Part shown: positions 60,573-64,000 of the stretch, piece by piece
Layout: each line of letters opens with the position of its first letter
Numbering within the stretch: the first letter of the stretch is position 1
Assembly (NCBI GenBank): GCA_964517495.1
Contig: CAZFER010000003.1
Location: forward strand, 113,915 to 177,914
DNA length: 64,000 bases
Source of the DNA: CAZFER01 sp964517495
GTDB taxonomy: Bacteria > Hinthialibacterota > Hinthialibacteria > Hinthialibacterales > Hinthialibacteraceae
Direction: 5' to 3'
Position numbers and translations under genes: made by a program
Notes under the pieces: model-generated
Told to the model about the DNA's origin: nothing
Databases searched by the model: none
What the model saw: only the letters and a program-made list of their open reading frames with translations

Positions 60573-61715
60573 ATGATTCACTACTTAATACTTATCGCTT
60601 TACTGTCTATTCCCTTTTATAGCCAGGCAATGGTGAATGAAGGGGAAAAGCAACAAAACACGCCGAATCCAATGGAATTAATCCGCCCCAGCGAAGATAA
60701 CACTCACTTCGTTGGGGCGGATTCTGGTATTGTGTTTACGCCCTGGGGATTCAATTACGATCATGATGAAGAGGGCCGTCTACTGGAAGATTATTGGTTT
60801 GACGAATGGCCAACGGTTGTCGATGATTTTAAGGAAATGAAAGCACTCGGCGCCAATACGGTCCGTATTCATTTGCAATTCCCCAAATTTATGGAGGCGT
60901 CCAACCAACCCAATCAAAAAGCGCTTAAGCAACTCAAGCGACTGGTTTCTTTGGCTGAAAAAGTAGGCTTGTATCTCGATTTGACTGGTTTGGGTTGTTA
61001 CCACAAAAAGGATGTGCCGGCCTGGTATGATTCCATGAGCGAAACGGAGAGATGGAATGCGCAAGCTGTTTTTTGGGAAGCGGTCGCCAAAACCTGTGCG
61101 GATAGTCCAGCTGTATTCTGTTATGACTTGATGAACGAGCCTATTCTTCCCGGGGCAAAAAAACAAAAAGAAAGCGAGTGGCTGGCGGGTGAATTAGGGG
61201 GGAAATACTTTGTGCAGCGCATTACCTTGGACTTGGCGGGGCGTTCTCGCAAGCAAGTCGCAAAGGCATGGGTCGATAAACTTGTCAAAGCAATTCGAAA
61301 ACATGATGAGAACCATATGATCACCCTGGGAATTATTCCCTGGGCCTTTCATTTTTATCCAAACGCTCAAAATCCTTTGTTTTACTCAGAAGAAGTAGGT
61401 GAGAATCTGGATTTCACCAGCGTGCATTTCTACCCAAAGAAAAATGAAGTGGAAACCGCCCTCAAAGCTTTGTCAGCTTATGATTTAGGCAAGCCGCTTG
61501 TGATTGAAGAAATGTTCCCTCTTAAATGCGGAATTGAAGAAATGGAACAATTTATTGATGGTTCACGAGAGATCGCCGATGGATGGATTACCTTCTATTG
61601 GGGCAAGACGATTGAAGACTATGCCAATATGGAACGCAGCATTGCCACAGCGATAAAGAAGAAATGGCTTGAATTTTTTGAAGCGAAATCATCAGAGATG
61701 ACGATCAAGCAATAA
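60573..61715 (+). CDS. Secreted GH5-like glycoside hydrolase
   Basis: ATG at 60573 has GGAGG in place; an upstream ATG at 60561 lies in front of it. A signal peptide (about 1-18, cut near SQA) precedes a TIM barrel of 380 residues. VFTPWGFNYDHDE opens the barrel; CYDLMNEPILPG has the acid/base Glu (about residue 189), and KPLVIEEMFP near residue 312 has the nucleophile Glu. These place it in the GH5/clan A cellulase-like group. Substrate unknown, perhaps a beta-mannan or glucan. The next gene starts 16 bases after its stop. Confidence 0.82.
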   Translation: MIHYLILIALLSIPFYSQAMVNEGEKQQNTPNPMELIRPSEDNTHFVGADSGIVFTPWGFNYDHDEEGRLLEDYWFDEWPTVVDDFKEMKALGANTVRIHLQFPKFMEASNQPNQKALKQLKRLVSLAEKVGLYLDLTGLGCYHKKDVPAWYDSMSETERWNAQAVFWEAVAKTCADSPAVFCYDLMNEPILPGAKKQKESEWLAGELGGKYFVQRITLDLAGRSRKQVAKAWVDKLVKAIRKHDENHMITLGIIPWAFHFYPNAQNPLFYSEEVGENLDFTSVHFYPKKNEVETALKALSAYDLGKPLVIEEMFPLKCGIEEMEQFIDGSREIADGWITFYWGKTIEDYANMERSIATAIKKKWLEFFEAKSSEMTIKQ

Positions 61716-61731
61716 TAGTGGGGAGAACAAC

Positions 61732-63834
61732 ATGAAACAATTTTTAAAACCTATTTCAATTTCAGCTATCCTGTTACTTTCATTTACCATGTCCTCACAG
61801 AATGTGTATTCCTCTGAGCAACCTCCCTTTCCGCGGGTTTGGGTTACCTATCGAGAGGTAAATGGATTTGATAAAGATTTTAAATTATTAAAGGCAAATG
61901 GGGTGGGGGTAGTTCAGGCTCGTTCACGTTCATCGGAACTGCCTGAATTGTTTGCAGCGGCCCGTCAGCATGATATGAAACTGATTATGGATGTTGCGGA
62001 ACTATCTGAACAGGCTTATAAGATCCCAAAGGATAAAGTCGAACGAGCTGTGATGATTGCAGGCGCCTATCAAGGCAAAGCCATCGACCGGCATCGATTT
62101 GCTTTCGCTGCCAAAGAACATGAAATCGTGATTGAAAATCCTGTCTATGACAAAGAGAACTGCTACGATACCCTGGGCCGTTACTTTCCTGGCATGCGTG
62201 ATCCCGTTAAGGCTGAAGTGATTGTCAAAGAAGCCAATTTCGATGGAAAGCAGCATCTCAAAATTATCCCGGCCACGACTTCACGTAAGGACGATTTACA
62301 TTGGACGATGAAATTTGATTTGACCGGTATTAAAGGGGATCTGGACAACGTTATTTTGGCTGTCTATTGGATTTCTGAAGGTACACGTGATTACTGGATG
62401 TTTGGCGACGCCGCCAGTGCTGCTGCAGAATCCACGCAAGAGGCTTTAGCGGAGGAGGTGCACAAAGAAGTGGAGCAATGGCGCAAAGCCAATGGTGGCA
62501 CTTTTCCTCACGATCTGGTTGTCGCTATGCGCTTTGGGGATGAATGTTTCCACGTTAGCGGCCATTTAAATAGTGCAGATTGTTCCTATCCCCTGTGGGA
62601 TTATTCCAAGAGCGGCATTGCGGCTTTTAAGCAACGCAATCCTTCGCAAACATATCCTCGTGGAAAACCTTGGATCGATGTATTTGGCCGACAGGCCTAT
62701 GCGGATTGGATGTACACCCATCACCGTGCCTGTGCGGATTTAGTTAAAGTCGTCAAAGAAACTTTGAAAGAAGAGGGATTGCCTGATTTACCCGTCTTCC
62801 GCAATATTACCCGGGCTGGCGTGTTTTCAACCATGAACGATCATGACGGGAGCGGTCTTGATTTGTTAGTGCAAGAACTTGATATAGCCCACCTTGATCC
62901 CTATCCGGTTAAATCAGGAGGCTATGTTGAGCATACCATCCCTGTTGATATGAGTTATGCCGCTGGTTTGGCGAGACGCCATAACAAGTATCTGGTGCCC
63001 TGGCTACAATCTCATACCTATTGGGCCAATCGTGGTGGATTGACGCATCCTGATAAAAACCAGGTGAAGCGTATGATAAAACAACATTTACCCCATTTGC
63101 CGGATGCCTTGATGTGGTTGGGATGGGGAAAGAATTATACCTTTCCACTTCAGCGTCCAGAGGCCTGGCAGGAAGCCGCCCGGCAACATCATCAGTTTAT
63201 TCAAATGGAACGCACGCCCATTGAACCAAAATTGGCGGTTATTCGCCCCTATACCGTTCGTTCGTTGCGCTATACCGATGGAGTGGGTATCTTTTTCAAT
63301 CCACAAAAAAAAGCAGATGATGCTCAGAATATTGAAACACGTATTCCACCCTTGGATGCCTATGTGACTGACACCATTTTATATGACGTGGTGATGCGCC
63401 AGCAGTGGCATTTTGATGCGTTCGAACCGGTTTCCGCTCAGGATATTAACGCTAATGAATTAAAACGTTATCCATTGATTCTTGCGGAATTAGGCCGGCT
63501 GGATCATAAAACCCTAAAGCCCTATGTTCATTCCAACATACCATGTGTCTTATTTATTGAAGGAGCGGACCTGTTTGATATCGATAAAAAACATACGGGC
63601 ATTCGCTCGTTTGTTAAACCTATGCAAGGCCAATTGAATCTCCAAGCAGATAATAATATCATCCCGATCGTCGCAGCTGATTTATACAAACTTGATGAGA
63701 ATGCCAAAATTTTAGGCCGTGTGGGTGACCATGCCTGTGTATGGAGCGTTGGTCATATAACCTTTGTTTCAGCACGGTCAAAACGGCGGGACGAGGTATT
63801 TCCACATTGGTTGTGGAATGTTTTAGGTGTTTGA
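61732..63834 (+). CDS. Secreted putative glycoside hydrolase of unknown family (700 residues)
   Basis: A signal peptide (about 1-27, cut near VYSSE) is followed by a barrel-like region (PRVWVTYREVNGFDKDFKLL) in which the early strands alternate with a beta-sandwich insert at about 130-215 (FAFAAKEHEIVIENPVY). Further on are RFGDECFHVSGHLN, LDIAHLDPYPVKSGG and WLQSHTYWANRGG, the sort of acidic/aromatic motifs seen in TIM-barrel glycosidases, with Glu near residue 266 a candidate. The last 150 residues are another domain (LAVIRPYTVRS). I recognise no exact family. It is co-directional with the GH5-like gene, 16 bases away. Confidence 0.65.
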   Translation: MKQFLKPISISAILLLSFTMSSQNVYSSEQPPFPRVWVTYREVNGFDKDFKLLKANGVGVVQARSRSSELPELFAAARQHDMKLIMDVAELSEQAYKIPKDKVERAVMIAGAYQGKAIDRHRFAFAAKEHEIVIENPVYDKENCYDTLGRYFPGMRDPVKAEVIVKEANFDGKQHLKIIPATTSRKDDLHWTMKFDLTGIKGDLDNVILAVYWISEGTRDYWMFGDAASAAAESTQEALAEEVHKEVEQWRKANGGTFPHDLVVAMRFGDECFHVSGHLNSADCSYPLWDYSKSGIAAFKQRNPSQTYPRGKPWIDVFGRQAYADWMYTHHRACADLVKVVKETLKEEGLPDLPVFRNITRAGVFSTMNDHDGSGLDLLVQELDIAHLDPYPVKSGGYVEHTIPVDMSYAAGLARRHNKYLVPWLQSHTYWANRGGLTHPDKNQVKRMIKQHLPHLPDALMWLGWGKNYTFPLQRPEAWQEAARQHHQFIQMERTPIEPKLAVIRPYTVRSLRYTDGVGIFFNPQKKADDAQNIETRIPPLDAYVTDTILYDVVMRQQWHFDAFEPVSAQDINANELKRYPLILAELGRLDHKTLKPYVHSNIPCVLFIEGADLFDIDKKHTGIRSFVKPMQGQLNLQADNNIIPIVAADLYKLDENAKILGRVGDHACVWSVGHITFVSARSKRRDEVFPHWLWNVLGV

Positions 63835-63920
63835 ATCTTTTGTTCGTAGGGGGAGGTTTGAAACCTTCCCTCAAATGGCGAGTGATACGAGATTGTCTCA
63901 ATACTGGGTTGACACATAGG

Positions 63921-64000
63921 TCAACCCCCAATGTCATTAACATAAAGGAGAGAGCGAGGCTCCCGCCGAGCCGTTATTCGTGGAAACGGCTCGGCGGGAG
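63921..64000 (+). repeat. Dispersed repeat family B, copy 2 (cut by the window end)
   Basis: Starts CAACCCCCAATGTCATTAAC, matching the outer end of copy 1, then GCGAGGCTCCCGCCGAGCCG. A perfect 16-bp stem (CTCCCGCCGAGCCGTT at 63960 and AACGGCTCGGCGGGAG at 63985) closes a 9-base loop. The right end lies beyond the window. Confidence 0.8.

Noticed and set aside
63849..63871. GGGAGGTTTGAAACCTTCCC as a terminator of the 700-residue gene
   Set aside because: The stem is imperfect and there is no following T-run.

Overview
The window comes from the chromosome of an uncultured Gram-negative (diderm) bacterium. A Tol-Pal outer-membrane system, a complete-looking type II secretion (T2SS) operon with a secretin, lipoprotein signals and Tat signals all require an outer membrane. 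Base composition looks moderate and slightly AT-rich. The gene mix (a T2SS operon in the unusual order E-F-H-I-J-K-L-M-C-D, FG-GAP proteins, sulfatase, heparinase-like lyase, an S53-like protease with a PT-rich linker, many dispersed palindromic repeats) resembles polysaccharide- and protein-degrading heterotrophs of the PVC/FCB or candidate-phylum type. I cannot place the phylum from sequence alone.

Layout. 1-4.5 kb: tolQ (3' end), tolR, tolA/tonB-like, tolB, an OmpA-like protein and pal, closed by a good terminator. 4.5-9.9 kb: a glycosyltransferase, an unknown protein, a YpdA-like flavoprotein, tRNA-Phe with promoter and terminator, small membrane proteins and trpF. 9.9-11.3 kb: a compositionally foreign patch with a higBA toxin-antitoxin pair, a phased GTTAC repeat cluster and a frameshifted gene remnant. 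11.3-14.6 kb: a minus-strand operon of FmdB-like protein, TPR membrane protein, a 5-formyl-THF cyclo-ligase/TsaE fusion, tsaB and rimI. 14.8-29.3 kb: the T2SS operon preceded by a possible leader ORF and followed by two unknown membrane genes. 29.4-33.7 kb: FG-GAP propeller protein, hisN/IMPase-type phosphatase, exported tyrosine phosphatase, DUF2007 protein, RNase D. 33.7-41 kb: a 1375-residue heparinase-like lyase, a GT39-like membrane protein and a Tat-exported sulfatase. 41-47.5 kb: an orphan antitoxin, a DUF115 (MAF) glycosylation protein, a lipoprotein, a membrane phosphodiesterase-fold enzyme and a Nudix-like protein with a histone-H1-like tail. 47.5-53.6 kb: a minus-strand operon of Na+/solute symporter, beta-lactamase-fold hydrolase and oligopeptide ABC transporter (SBP plus two permeases, no ATPase). 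54-64 kb: a sugar isomerase-like protein, purN, an unknown 504-residue membrane-anchored protein with a conserved 118-residue neighbour, a subtilisin/sedolisin-type protease, a GH5-like enzyme and a 700-residue putative glycosidase.

How it fits together: Tol-Pal maintains the envelope, the T2SS probably exports the hydrolases encoded nearby (protease, GH5-like, lyase), and the symporter and ABC transporter take up the products. At least three families of non-coding repeats lie between genes: A (about 110-130 bp, CCCCTCCC palindromes), B (about 135 bp, with 11-bp terminal inverted repeats AATGTCATTAA), and a 22/23-bp tandem array. The most unusual items are the cyclo-ligase/TsaE fusion, the Nudix protein with substituted catalytic glutamates and a basic tail, the higBA promoter/operator with a predicted leaderless toxin mRNA, the secretin with six N-type repeats, and the repeat families.
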